Shown here in pieces: positions 16,962-25,012 of a DNA stretch of 64,000 nucleotides (position 1 is the first letter of the stretch; each line of letters begins with the position of its first letter). The position numbers and the translations under genes are program-made. Origin of the DNA: Ktedonobacteria bacterium brp13. GTDB lineage: Bacteria; Chloroflexota; Ktedonobacteria; Ktedonobacterales; Ktedonobacteraceae. The stretch is from NCBI GenBank assembly GCA_015099395.1, contig AP024096.1:6489485-6553484 (forward strand), in the 5' to 3' direction. The notes beneath the pieces are model-generated. The model worked only from the letters and a program-made list of their open reading frames with translations. It was not told the DNA's origin and did no database searches.

Positions 16962-16997
16962 AGAGTGGTTAGAGTGGTCAGAGTGGTTAGAGTGGTT
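16962..16997. repeat. Four tandem copies of a 9-bp unit
   Basis: AGAGTGGTT is repeated four times with one C variant in the second unit. It lies in non-coding DNA upstream of greA. Confidence 0.85.
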
Positions 16998-17183
16998 AGA
17001 GCCGTAAGAAAAATTGAGCACAGCTTTTTCTCACTCTGAGCAGTGGTCATACGTATATATGCTTATATCTATGCGTGCACAGAGAATTGAGGGGATTTTA
17101 CAGCCTGATCGAATATCATGCGTAGTGAAACCTGGGTTGGTACAGGGAACATTACAATGGAATGAAAAACAGGAGTATATCAC

Positions 17184-17212
17184 TTGACGTTCCGTAATTC
17201 TCAACGTATAAT
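17184..17212 (+). promoter_or_regulatory. Strong sigma-70 promoter for greA
   Basis: TTGACG (17184-17189), 17 bases, TATAAT (17207-17212). Expected start near 17219, giving a leader of roughly 380 bases to greA. Confidence 0.75.
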
Positions 17213-17602
17213 CTCCCTCATGTGTGTTGCGTAACTATGTTTCTTTGCGTAGGTAAACGTCAAACACAGTCGCCTCATAGAACTACAGGAGGGCAGCAAC
17301 CAATAAGCGGTGAGACAAGCGTTTTACTTGCTGTCATCTAATCATCACAAAATCACGAGTGATGATGCATGACCATCCTCTTTCTCCATGTAATGTAGTG
17401 GGATGGCAAACAGTGTGGGGAGGTTTTCGGAGAACGAAAGCCGACATGGAATGTAGCCTGGAAGAATACAATGAAGAGCTCATTACAGGGAATAATAGAG
17501 AGATGGATCTTGTATTAAGTAGAAAATGATAGTTAAACCGAGGCGTGATTTGGGAATAGACCCATCGGGGTCGCAAGCCTCACTACCAGGAGGAGTTTGA
17601 AT

Positions 17603-18118
17603 ATGAGTATTGGTGGACAGAGTGATGCGAAGTCTGACCGCAAAGTATACCGCTTTACGCCAGAAGGCTTCACTAAGATGAAAGAACGATTAGACTACCT
17701 GCGTAACGTCAGACGCCGTGAGGTTGCCGACTATATTCACGAAGCGAAAGAGGCGGGTGATATCAGCGAGAGTAGTGCTTATGAAGAGGCTAAAAATGAC
17801 CAGGCGATGGTTGAGGGTGAGATCATCGAACTGGAACATCGCCTTGCTCTCTCTGAGGTAATGACTTCTGGTATGCATGCACAGACTGATGGCAGGGTCC
17901 ATATCGGAATGCAGGTTGAGCTAGAGACTGAGAGTGGCTCGAAGCGTCTGTTCAAAATTGTAGAGACCTTCGAAGCTGATCCTAAAGCTGGCTTGATCTC
18001 TGACCAGTCTCCTGTTGGTAAAGCTCTCATGGGGCATAAAGAGGGAGATGAAGTAAATGTCTCAACCCCGGGTGGCGCGACGACGTATGTAATCCTCTCT
18101 ATCTCTCCAATGCTATAA
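17603..18118 (+). CDS. greA: Transcription elongation factor GreA
   Basis: Rescues arrested RNA polymerase by stimulating transcript cleavage. The N-terminal coiled coil (about 15-90) carries the acidic tip region DISESSAYEEAKNDQ (about 50-64) that reaches the polymerase active site. The C-terminal FKBP-like domain follows, with SPVGKALMGHKEGDEV near 140-155. 171 residues is close to the usual 158. Start at ATG 17603 behind AGGAGGAG; a TTG at 17597 is too close to the ribosome site. The long leader is unusual for this gene. Confidence 0.95.
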   Translation: MSIGGQSDAKSDRKVYRFTPEGFTKMKERLDYLRNVRRREVADYIHEAKEAGDISESSAYEEAKNDQAMVEGEIIELEHRLALSEVMTSGMHAQTDGRVHIGMQVELETESGSKRLFKIVETFEADPKAGLISDQSPVGKALMGHKEGDEVNVSTPGGATTYVILSISPML

Positions 18119-18138
18119 TGATACGCACGTTCATTTAC

Positions 18139-18174
18139 GACGGGGCACCTGTCTGAAGGGGCCCCGTCTTTTTT
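18139..18174 (+). terminator. greA terminator
   Basis: GACGGGGC and GCCCCGTC form a GC-rich stem followed by six Ts, 20 bases after the stop codon. Confidence 0.9.
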
Positions 18175-18359
18175 GCAGTCTGCACACTTTTTCTATTGAG
18201 TAAAATATGTCTGGCTATTTGGTGACTATAATGTAACTATTATTGACGAAAAACCTCTTCGGTTATTATTATGATAGCAGCGAATATAGAGCAAGCCCAC
18301 AGATTTACTTTGACATATGCCAGGGATAACAGGGGCGATAAGAACACAAGGAGCGAACA

Positions 18360-19112
18360 TTGGTTACATTTGAAGACATGACCGGTTTATTTTTGAAGGC
18401 GGCCGGGGATCTCGGTCTTGTCACCCATCCTGAGTTCTGGTTAAACAGTCGCTCACTGGAGCGTGAATTTACGTGCACCTGCCATACGGGGCGTTGTGAA
18501 GATATTGAGCGGGAAAGTACGTGTATGCTTTCCTTTACCTGGGGATCTTTGGATACAGCATTATCAATTGATGGTCCAGCAGGAATCTGTGAGTTCTTTC
18601 ACGAAGCGGAACAAGATTGTTTGCATCTGCATACCAACGCTATCCCTCCTCTGGTAATTGAATTGGCCTACTCGCTCTCTCTCGAGGGAAAGGCCCCCTC
18701 TGAGGAGGTGCTGCTCTCACTTACGCAGTCGTTGCGCTTGAATGCGAGCGAGCACAGCCGCCGCACCAGCGACTCTCGTCCAGGTGTCGCGATGGTACTG
18801 CGCGATGGACGTCTCTATCCTGAAGTTCTGACGTTGCAGCAGCAGGTTGAGATCCCCATCTGGCATCCACTCGGTATGCGAGGCCTGCATGAAGATACAC
18901 CCGTTACGCACTTCCATACTGTCCTGACTGGCAATGATAGTGAAGACGATGAGCGGGGAGAGCTTGCTGAGCGTGACGAGCAAAAAGATGGCGAGGTGGT
19001 CGTTGTGGAGCCGCATCCGGAAGAATGGATGCCCCGTGTGATGGAAGAGGTCTGTCTGGATATTCTCCATGTGCTCTCTACTCTGGACGCCTCAGTTACC
19101 TCCAACGGATAG
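18360..19112 (+). CDS. Uncharacterised acidic protein
   Basis: I do not recognise this 250-residue protein. The TTG start at 18360 is supported by AAGGAG six bases upstream. The first half has a Cys-rich stretch (CTCHTGRC at 39-46 and Cys54) that could bind metal, set in a beta-rich context. The C-terminal third is strongly acidic (DSEDDERGELAERDEQKDGE, about 192-211) and then has an amphipathic helix (VMEEVCLDILHVLSTL). No signal peptide or membrane helix is evident. It stands alone between greA and the MgtE-like gene. Confidence 0.65.
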   Translation: MVTFEDMTGLFLKAAGDLGLVTHPEFWLNSRSLEREFTCTCHTGRCEDIERESTCMLSFTWGSLDTALSIDGPAGICEFFHEAEQDCLHLHTNAIPPLVIELAYSLSLEGKAPSEEVLLSLTQSLRLNASEHSRRTSDSRPGVAMVLRDGRLYPEVLTLQQQVEIPIWHPLGMRGLHEDTPVTHFHTVLTGNDSEDDERGELAERDEQKDGEVVVVEPHPEEWMPRVMEEVCLDILHVLSTLDASVTSNG

Positions 19113-19328
19113 AGAAGATCGCTGCGACTTCGGAGGCAAGAAGCTTATGTTGCACATACGTACTCTTACTGATGCTGATCTGGCTACGGCTGATGCTATC
19201 TTTTTGTCCAACAACGCACCTTAGGTCCATGGGTAGCAGAGTGCACCGAAGATGCTCGACTCTTGCTAGCGCACGCACTATGGTCTGGCGAGTTTTACAT
19301 TGGGATAGCATAGCATAGCTTAAGTATA

Positions 19329-19365
19329 AGAGAGGGCGTTCAAATTGATCTGAACGCCCTCTCTT
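19329..19365. terminator. Bidirectional terminator
   Basis: AGAGAGGGCGTTCA (19329-19342) pairs with TGAACGCCCTCTCT (19351-19364). It sits between convergent genes. Confidence 0.75.
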
Positions 19366-19369
19366 ATGC

Positions 19370-19443
19370 TTACTACTTATCCGAAAACCTGAGTGCAGAG
19401 CACTAGCGACGCCAGTCGCGTTGGGTTTCGGAATAAGATCTTA
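19370..19443 (+). repeat. 75-bp palindromic repeat, copy B (74 bp)
   Basis: Same element as 25088-25162 with a one-base deletion and a few substitutions; the outer arm reads GGGTTTCGGA instead of GGTTTTCGGA. It lies between two convergent genes. Confidence 0.85.
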
Positions 19444-19461
19444 GTGGTATCTATTTACTGT

Positions 19462-20763
19462 TTAATACATACGTTGTGGTCGTCGTCGACGTTCATTTGG
19501 TAAAAGTGTATCGAGCGCGTCATCAACGGTCACTACCCCTTCAATATTACCTTCAGCATTGATAACAGGAACTGCGAGCAGGTTATACTTCGCCAACATT
19601 CCACACACATACTGTGCATTATTCTCAGGTGCGACTGTAATGAGATCGGCCTGCATTAACTCTTGTAGCGTCTGCGTTGGTTGAGCGATCAGCAGATCCC
19701 AGAGAGAGACAGCGCCCAATGGGTGTGACTCATCCAGTGTCTCATCTTCCACACAATAGATATAGGCGATACGCACATCGTGATCCCGAATATTCTGGCG
19801 TAAGGCGTCCAGAGCCTCCTGAACCGTATGCGTTTGATTGAGTACAATAAAGTCGGTGGTCATCATGCCGCCAGCTGTATTTTCCTCATATTCCAGGAGA
19901 TCTTGTATATCCTCAGAATCCTCTGGCTTCATCTGATGGAGCAACTCTTGTGCCCGCTCCTCAGGCAGCTGTTTCAGCAGATCAGCGATCTCATCGGGTC
20001 CCATCTCACCAAGAATGCTAGCAGCCTTCTCAGCGGGCAGATCCGCTAGAATAATCGTTTGACGCTCAGTATCGACCTCTTCCATCGTATCAGCCGCCAG
20101 TTTATCATCGAGTCGTTCAATGACACGCGCGCCCTGTTCGGCGGTTAACTGGTGAATAATAGCAGCGATATCGGCAGGATGGAGTTCTGAGAGGTGTCCA
20201 CTTAACGTATGGTGTTCAGGTGCAGCGGGAACAGGTTGAATGCCAGCGGCCTCTAGATCAGAGATACGTTGTGAGTGGAGCAGTTCGATCTCACTCCAGG
20301 GGATCAATGTTTGTGAAGGAGTGCGAGTAAGTGCGCCCTGAAGCCATGCAGGGGCCAGGCGTCGTATCAGGCCAAGCGAGCTCTTATCGATGCCTAAAAT
20401 CTGCCAATCATCGCCGATACTTACATCATTGACACGGACAGCTTTTTTATGTACCAGATCGATAATCTGCTTATCAAAGACTTCGTGCACAAGGCTGGCC
20501 TCCTCCTGGTGTGGAGTCTCTGGTTGCAAGGCATACCGTTCTGGCGAATAACGTAGACGCCAGGTCCCTTCAACGTGTTCAATGGCATCAACAGGCACCC
20601 GCCTACGCTGTTCATCCTCAATCTCTACCAGCAGAACAGTTGGATAGGCCGGTGTTGCTTGTCCGACCTGTGAGACCAGTGTGAAGATGTCAATGATTTT
20701 GCCCACGCGCCTGTCGTGCTGGTCTACGACAGGCGCTCCGAGCAGTTGGCTCAGGTAAAACAT
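19462..20763 (-). CDS. Soluble PRC-barrel / MgtE_N / CBS protein
   Basis: Two PRC-barrel-like segments come first (about 1-75 and 95-165). A MgtE intracellular N domain follows (about 190-290; LSELHPADIAAIIHQL, LPAEKAASILGEMGPDEIADLLKQLPEERAQELL), then a CBS pair (about 300-428) beginning AGGMMTTDFIVLNQTHTVQEAL. In MgtE channels these parts sense Mg. Here no transmembrane channel domain follows, so it is not a transporter by itself. It may regulate a partner transporter or bind nucleotides (inference). It starts 7 bases after the pyrG stop, so the two are probably cotranscribed. Confidence 0.82.
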   Translation of the reverse strand: MFYLSQLLGAPVVDQHDRRVGKIIDIFTLVSQVGQATPAYPTVLLVEIEDEQRRRVPVDAIEHVEGTWRLRYSPERYALQPETPHQEEASLVHEVFDKQIIDLVHKKAVRVNDVSIGDDWQILGIDKSSLGLIRRLAPAWLQGALTRTPSQTLIPWSEIELLHSQRISDLEAAGIQPVPAAPEHHTLSGHLSELHPADIAAIIHQLTAEQGARVIERLDDKLAADTMEEVDTERQTIILADLPAEKAASILGEMGPDEIADLLKQLPEERAQELLHQMKPEDSEDIQDLLEYEENTAGGMMTTDFIVLNQTHTVQEALDALRQNIRDHDVRIAYIYCVEDETLDESHPLGAVSLWDLLIAQPTQTLQELMQADLITVAPENNAQYVCGMLAKYNLLAVPVINAEGNIEGVVTVDDALDTLLPNERRRRPQRMY

Positions 20764-20770
20764 CGTTTCC

Positions 20771-22450
20771 TTACAATTCGACTCGCGAGTCTTGTAAGAC
20801 TTTGCTCGCCTCTAACTCCTGCACCGTATCTTGTTTTTGTTCGTTGTGCAGAAGCTTAACGCTAGCACCGACAAAATCACGGAACAAGGGATGTGAACGA
20901 TTTGGACGACTCTTGAACTCTGGATGGAATTGTGAAGCCACAAAGAACGGATGATCTTTGACCTCAATAACTTCCACCAGACTGTTATCCGCAGAACGAC
21001 CACTGACAACCAGACCGTGGAGCTCCATACGCTTGCGATACTCATTATTGAATTCATAGCGATGGCGATGGCGCTCAAAGACAATCGGCTCACCATATGC
21101 TTGATGCGTTTTCGTACCAGGCATCAGGCAACAGACCCAGCTACCCAGACGCATTGTACCACCCTTATCGGAGATACTGCGCTGCGTATGCATCAGATCA
21201 ATGACGGGATCGGGCGTTTGAGCATCGAACTCTGAGCTATTGGCATTGGTCATACCCAGCACATTGCGTGCGAACTCAATGACGGCGACCTGCATACCCA
21301 GACAGAGACCGAGATATGGGATATTGTTACGGCGTGCATAGCCGGCGGCTTTAATCTTTCCCTCGATGCCACGATGACCAAAGCCACCAGGGATTACAAT
21401 GCCAGCGACATCTTCCAATGCCTCTTCATAATTATCCCCCATCTGCTCCAGGGCTTCAGAATTGATCCACTTGATACGAATATCAACATTATGGAACCAG
21501 CCTGCATGATGCAAAGACTCGACCACTGAGAGATAGGCGTCATGCAGCTCAACGTATTTGCCGACGAGACCGATGGTGAGCTCTGGTCGTGGGCTCTTAA
21601 TCTTCGCAACGAGCTTGCCCCACTCCTCCATCTCGGGCTGCTGACGAGGGAGGCTAAGTTCCTGTACCAGATATTCGCCAAGGCCAGCCTCTTCCAGATT
21701 GAGAGGAACCTCATAGATCGTCTCGGCATTGGTCATCCCAATGACCGCATTGGCATCGATATTACAGAAGAGGGCAATCTTTTCGCGCATATCATCGCTA
21801 ACAACATAATCTGAGCGGCATAGAATGACATCGGGCTGAATACCGACCCGCAACAGCTCTTTCACACTATGCTGTGTCGGTTTTGTCTTCAGCTCTTTAG
21901 CAGCACCCAGATAAGGCAGGAGCGTCACATGAATATACAGGACATTATGGCGTCCGACATCTTTCCGCATCTGGCGGATCGCCTCAAGATAGGGTTCACC
22001 TTCGATATCACCGACGGTACCACCGACCTCAACGATCACCACATCCGCATCGGTGCGGCGTGCTACGGCATGTATGCGATCTTTGATTTCGTTCGTAATA
22101 TGGGGGATAACCTGAATCGTACCACCCAGGTACTCGCCGCGGCGCTCTTTTGCGATCACCGAAGCGTAGACCTGACCTGTTGTTAGATTATTCGCCTGGG
22201 ACGCTGGCTCATCGGTAAAGCGCTCATAATGGCCCAGGTCCAGATCAGTCTCAGCACCATCATCGGTAACAAAGACTTCACCGTGTTGGTAAGGAGACAT
22301 CGTACCGGGATCGACATTAATGTAGGGGTCCAGTTTCATAAGGGTGACAGAGACACCGCGATTTTTGAGGAGACGCCCAATCGAGGCTACACTGATGCCT
22401 TTTCCTACAGAAGATGCCACACCGCCGGTAACAAAGATAAATTTTGACAT
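20771..22450 (-). CDS. pyrG: CTP synthase
   Basis: Makes CTP from UTP, ATP and glutamine. The N-terminal synthetase domain starts KFIFVTGGVASSVGKGI with its P-loop-like site and continues through LDPYINVDPGTMSPYQHGEVFV (about 41-62). The glutamine amidotransferase domain (about 300 onward) has GGFGHRG and the nucleophile motif LGLCLGMQ, then HPEFKSRP near 510 as the catalytic His-Glu. 559 residues is slightly long because of a C-terminal tail. First gene of a likely operon with the MgtE-like gene. Confidence 0.97.
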   Translation of the reverse strand: MSKFIFVTGGVASSVGKGISVASIGRLLKNRGVSVTLMKLDPYINVDPGTMSPYQHGEVFVTDDGAETDLDLGHYERFTDEPASQANNLTTGQVYASVIAKERRGEYLGGTIQVIPHITNEIKDRIHAVARRTDADVVIVEVGGTVGDIEGEPYLEAIRQMRKDVGRHNVLYIHVTLLPYLGAAKELKTKPTQHSVKELLRVGIQPDVILCRSDYVVSDDMREKIALFCNIDANAVIGMTNAETIYEVPLNLEEAGLGEYLVQELSLPRQQPEMEEWGKLVAKIKSPRPELTIGLVGKYVELHDAYLSVVESLHHAGWFHNVDIRIKWINSEALEQMGDNYEEALEDVAGIVIPGGFGHRGIEGKIKAAGYARRNNIPYLGLCLGMQVAVIEFARNVLGMTNANSSEFDAQTPDPVIDLMHTQRSISDKGGTMRLGSWVCCLMPGTKTHQAYGEPIVFERHRHRYEFNNEYRKRMELHGLVVSGRSADNSLVEVIEVKDHPFFVASQFHPEFKSRPNRSHPLFRDFVGASVKLLHNEQKQDTVQELEASKVLQDSRVEL

Positions 22451-22532
22451 AGCTTCGCTTCCTCCTTATATCTCGGAGCCTTCCTGTCATAAAGTTCGTT
22501 GGGAACGGTGATATTCTTAATAAAGACCACGT

Positions 22533-23189
22533 TTATACACGTGGGGTGAGTAACACCACCTGCATTGATGCAGGCAGAGTATTTTTTGTAACGGAATACT
22601 TTGCTTGTGGATCGATTGCCTCGACACCCATCTCACGGCAGAACTTCACCAGTGGTACTGGTTTTACATCTGACTCTGTCGGATGATAATGCATCGGAAT
22701 AACGACACGCGGCTCAACCTGGCTGATAATCTCAGCGGCCATTGTCGCGTTAACAGAATTGCCACCACTGATAGGGAGTAACAGAATATCGGCGTCCGCA
22801 ACCTCTTCAAGTTGCTCTTCATGGAGAATGTGACCTAGATCGCCAAGGTGGCAGATAACCAGATCATCCATGTGAATGACATAAATAGTATTGTGCCCAC
22901 GGATCTTGCCATGCTGATCATCATGGTAGGAAGGCACGCCAGTAATCAATACATCGTTAATTTCGTACTCGCCAGGCCCATTGATAATGCGAGGATGACC
23001 ACCAACACCCTGGGCATAGTTATGACCGGGATGATTATGGCTGATAGTAACAATAGAGGCGTTAATTTTACTCAGCGTCGAAGGTCCTTCGGATGAAGTT
23101 TCTTGCTGAGGGGTAGACGGATCGGTAACTAAAACGACGTTTTTGCCACGCAATTGAAAGCAAGAGTGGCCAAGCCAGGAAATTTCCAT
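22533..23189 (-). CDS. Metallo-beta-lactamase-fold hydrolase (UPF0173-like)
   Basis: Probable metal-dependent hydrolase. WLGHSCFQLRG (5-15) is the typical start of the family. The metal motif reads SHNHPGHN instead of HxHxDH, so the usual Asp is Gly. HLGDLGH in the middle and PMHYHPTESD late in the sequence supply further His/Asp ligands. 218 residues is normal. Start at ATG 23189; an in-frame extension to 23231 lacks family support. Substrate unknown. Cytoplasmic, no signal peptide. Confidence 0.78.
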   Translation of the reverse strand: MEISWLGHSCFQLRGKNVVLVTDPSTPQQETSSEGPSTLSKINASIVTISHNHPGHNYAQGVGGHPRIINGPGEYEINDVLITGVPSYHDDQHGKIRGHNTIYVIHMDDLVICHLGDLGHILHEEQLEEVADADILLLPISGGNSVNATMAAEIISQVEPRVVIPMHYHPTESDVKPVPLVKFCREMGVEAIDPQAKYSVTKNTLPASMQVVLLTPRV

Positions 23190-23640
23190 AACTGATTTTT
23201 GCTTTCTCACATAAGTTCGGGCGGGGACCAAACGTCCTCGCCCGGATTGTATTGTATCATACGGATAGGTGTTCTACAAGGGAAGTGCCGACTATCCAGA
23301 AAATCAGTAGTACTGTTTTCACGTGAATGTATAAATAAATACACTTTTATCAATGAATCTGTTATTCTATGAGAGGTATGCTGTAGTCATTTATGTAGAT
23401 ACCATTCGCTTGCTGATTTATTGTTGTTTGTGACCTCGGGCAATGATTGCGATTATTATTGTCACCATCTCATGAGTGTATCTATTCTTTTTAGTATAAG
23501 GTCACCAAAAGGACCGTTTTTGTTGCCGTCCTCTTATTAATTCGTTTACTTGTTATGGATTCATTTTATTTACTGATTTCGTAGGCACTCAGCATTTTTT
23601 AATGGGTGTTGATCTTTTTGAGAAAAGGGGCTTCTATATT
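23190..23640. other. AT-rich divergent intergenic region
   Basis: 451 AT-rich bases between divergent genes. It presumably holds both promoters, but I cannot assign a clear -35/-10 pair and see no gene or structured RNA. Confidence 0.4.
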
Positions 23641-24390
23641 ATGCGTGTTTCAGTTATTGTTCCTGTATACAACGAAGAGAAGACCGTTGCAACCATACTA
23701 GATAAGTTGTCTCAGGTACCATACGAACTTGAAGTGATCGTTGTTGACGATGCCTCAACTGATCGCACCTGGGAGATCTTGCAGGGGTTGCGCGAGCAAG
23801 CACCCTATGATGGCTATCGTTATATCCGCCATGAGCAGAATCAAGGGAAAGGCGTTGGACTGCGCACTGGTTTTAGTCTGGTTACTGGTGACCTGGTGAC
23901 AGTACAGGATGCGGACATGGAATATGATCCGCTGGATATTCCTGCTCTGGTACGCAAATGGGAAGATGCGACAAACGCTGGCTATCATAAAATCGCCATC
24001 TACGGTGCTCGCAGTCTCTCTGGTCAGAAGTTTACCACCCGTTGGGGTAACCGTTTCCTGACCACCGTCACCAATGTATTCTTTGGCAGCCATATTCATG
24101 ACATGGAGACCTGCTATAAATTGATGCCTGGTGAAGTAGCGCGTGCCCTGCCGATGACTGGTCGCCGTTTCGAGATCGAGCCAGAGATCACAAGCTGTAT
24201 CTTACTTGCCGGTTATAAAATCCTTGAGGTACCGATTAGCTACTATCCACGTGAAGAGAAAAAGCTTTCTCCCTGGAAAGATGGTTGGCCCGCTCTGGCG
24301 ATGTTACTGCGTCAGCGCTTTGTCAACAAGCCTTTCCGCGTACCTGCTACTCCTGTTGCTCCATCAGTTGAGCATGCGCAGGTAAAATAA
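23641..24390 (+). CDS. Family 2 glycosyltransferase (dolichyl-phosphate mannose synthase-like)
   Basis: Transfers a sugar from a nucleotide sugar, probably to a polyprenyl phosphate. The GT2 fold is clear: VSVIVPVYNEEKTV (3-16), VVDDASTDRT (34-43), QDADMEYDP (89-97, the DxD-type metal site) and ETCYKLM in the acceptor half. No C-terminal membrane helices are present, like short DPM1. 249 residues. The ATG at 23641 follows AAGGGG; an in-frame ATG at 23602 precedes it without a site. It lies upstream of secG on the same strand but probably in a separate transcript. Confidence 0.88.
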   Translation: MRVSVIVPVYNEEKTVATILDKLSQVPYELEVIVVDDASTDRTWEILQGLREQAPYDGYRYIRHEQNQGKGVGLRTGFSLVTGDLVTVQDADMEYDPLDIPALVRKWEDATNAGYHKIAIYGARSLSGQKFTTRWGNRFLTTVTNVFFGSHIHDMETCYKLMPGEVARALPMTGRRFEIEPEITSCILLAGYKILEVPISYYPREEKKLSPWKDGWPALAMLLRQRFVNKPFRVPATPVAPSVEHAQVK

Positions 24391-24503
24391 TAAGCAGCAG
24401 CTTAGCAATTCCATAAATTTAAACACGGCTATCTCTGGTTTTGAGTTATAGACAACGAGACGTATGTGCAGCAAGAACATTGCCTGACGAGTGAGTAGCT
24501 ATC

Positions 24504-24532
24504 TCGACGTTGCGTACGGACTATGGTATAAT
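24504..24532 (+). promoter_or_regulatory. Probable secG promoter
   Basis: TCGACG, 17 bases, TATAAT (24527-24532) with TGG in front of the -10. Confidence 0.6.
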
Positions 24533-24603
24533 CTCTCAGAAATCGGTTTAGAATCAGTTTATCTTTGTTTTGCTTTAGGCTAGTACGAAAGAGAGGAACG
24601 CTC

Positions 24604-24852
24604 TTGCTACAGCAGTGGCTTCCGGCTATCCAGGTAGTTCAGATTATCCTGGGTGTTGCTGTTATTGTGTTTATTTTGCTACAGGTACGTGGCGCTGGAC
24701 TAGGTAGCGCCTTTGGTGGTAGCAGTGCTGGTTCGGTCTTTAAAACTCGTCGTGGTGTTGAGCGCTTGATTTTTAACGCGACTATCGTGTTTATCGTGCT
24801 CTTCGCTTTACTATCGATCTTTGCTGCTGCGATCGCAGGCCGCGGTCTATAA
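24604..24852 (+). CDS. secG: Preprotein translocase subunit SecG
   Basis: Small membrane subunit of the SecYEG channel. It has two hydrophobic helices (about 8-28 and 56-78) separated by the family loop LLQVRGAGLGSAFGGSSAGSVF with KTRRGVERLIF after it. The start is probably TTG 24604, because AGAGGA lies seven bases upstream. An upstream in-frame TTG at 24565 would add 13 residues of poor fit. 82 residues is typical. Monocistronic, with a short hairpin and T-run at 24879-24896. Confidence 0.93.
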   Translation: MLQQWLPAIQVVQIILGVAVIVFILLQVRGAGLGSAFGGSSAGSVFKTRRGVERLIFNATIVFIVLFALLSIFAAAIAGRGL

Positions 24853-24878
24853 GTGTTGCAGGTTCGTAAGGTAAACGG

Positions 24879-24896
24879 TCGATAAGATCGATTTTT
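24879..24896 (+). terminator. Short hairpin terminator after secG
   Basis: TCGAT-AAG-ATCGA followed by five Ts. Confidence 0.5.
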
Positions 24897-25012
24897 GCTC
24901 GTCTTCTCATTTGCGCGAGCTTGTGCTACCATGCCTGATCTCTCATATCTGGTCTCTGTAATGCGAGTGTTGTACAATTGTTACTGACTAAGAGAGAGAT
25001 TGCGAGCATATT

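Larger units (their letters stand above)
16903..17602 (+). other. Long greA upstream region
   Basis: 700 bases without a convincing gene. It contains a 9-bp tandem repeat (16962-16997), a strong promoter (17184-17212) and a leader of about 380 bases before greA. A 55-codon frame at 17362-17529 has no ribosome site and is not called. Confidence 0.5.
19113..19461. other. Convergent intergenic region
   Basis: 349 bases holding a bidirectional terminator (19329-19365) and palindromic repeat copy B (19370-19443). No gene is seen. Confidence 0.6.

Noticed and set aside
17362..17529. 55-codon frame in the greA leader
   Set aside because: No Shine-Dalgarno and no recognisable composition; kept only as part of the leader note.
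18360..18360. Later ATG start (18378) for the unknown acidic protein
   Set aside because: AAGGAG is correctly spaced for the TTG at 18360, not for the ATG.
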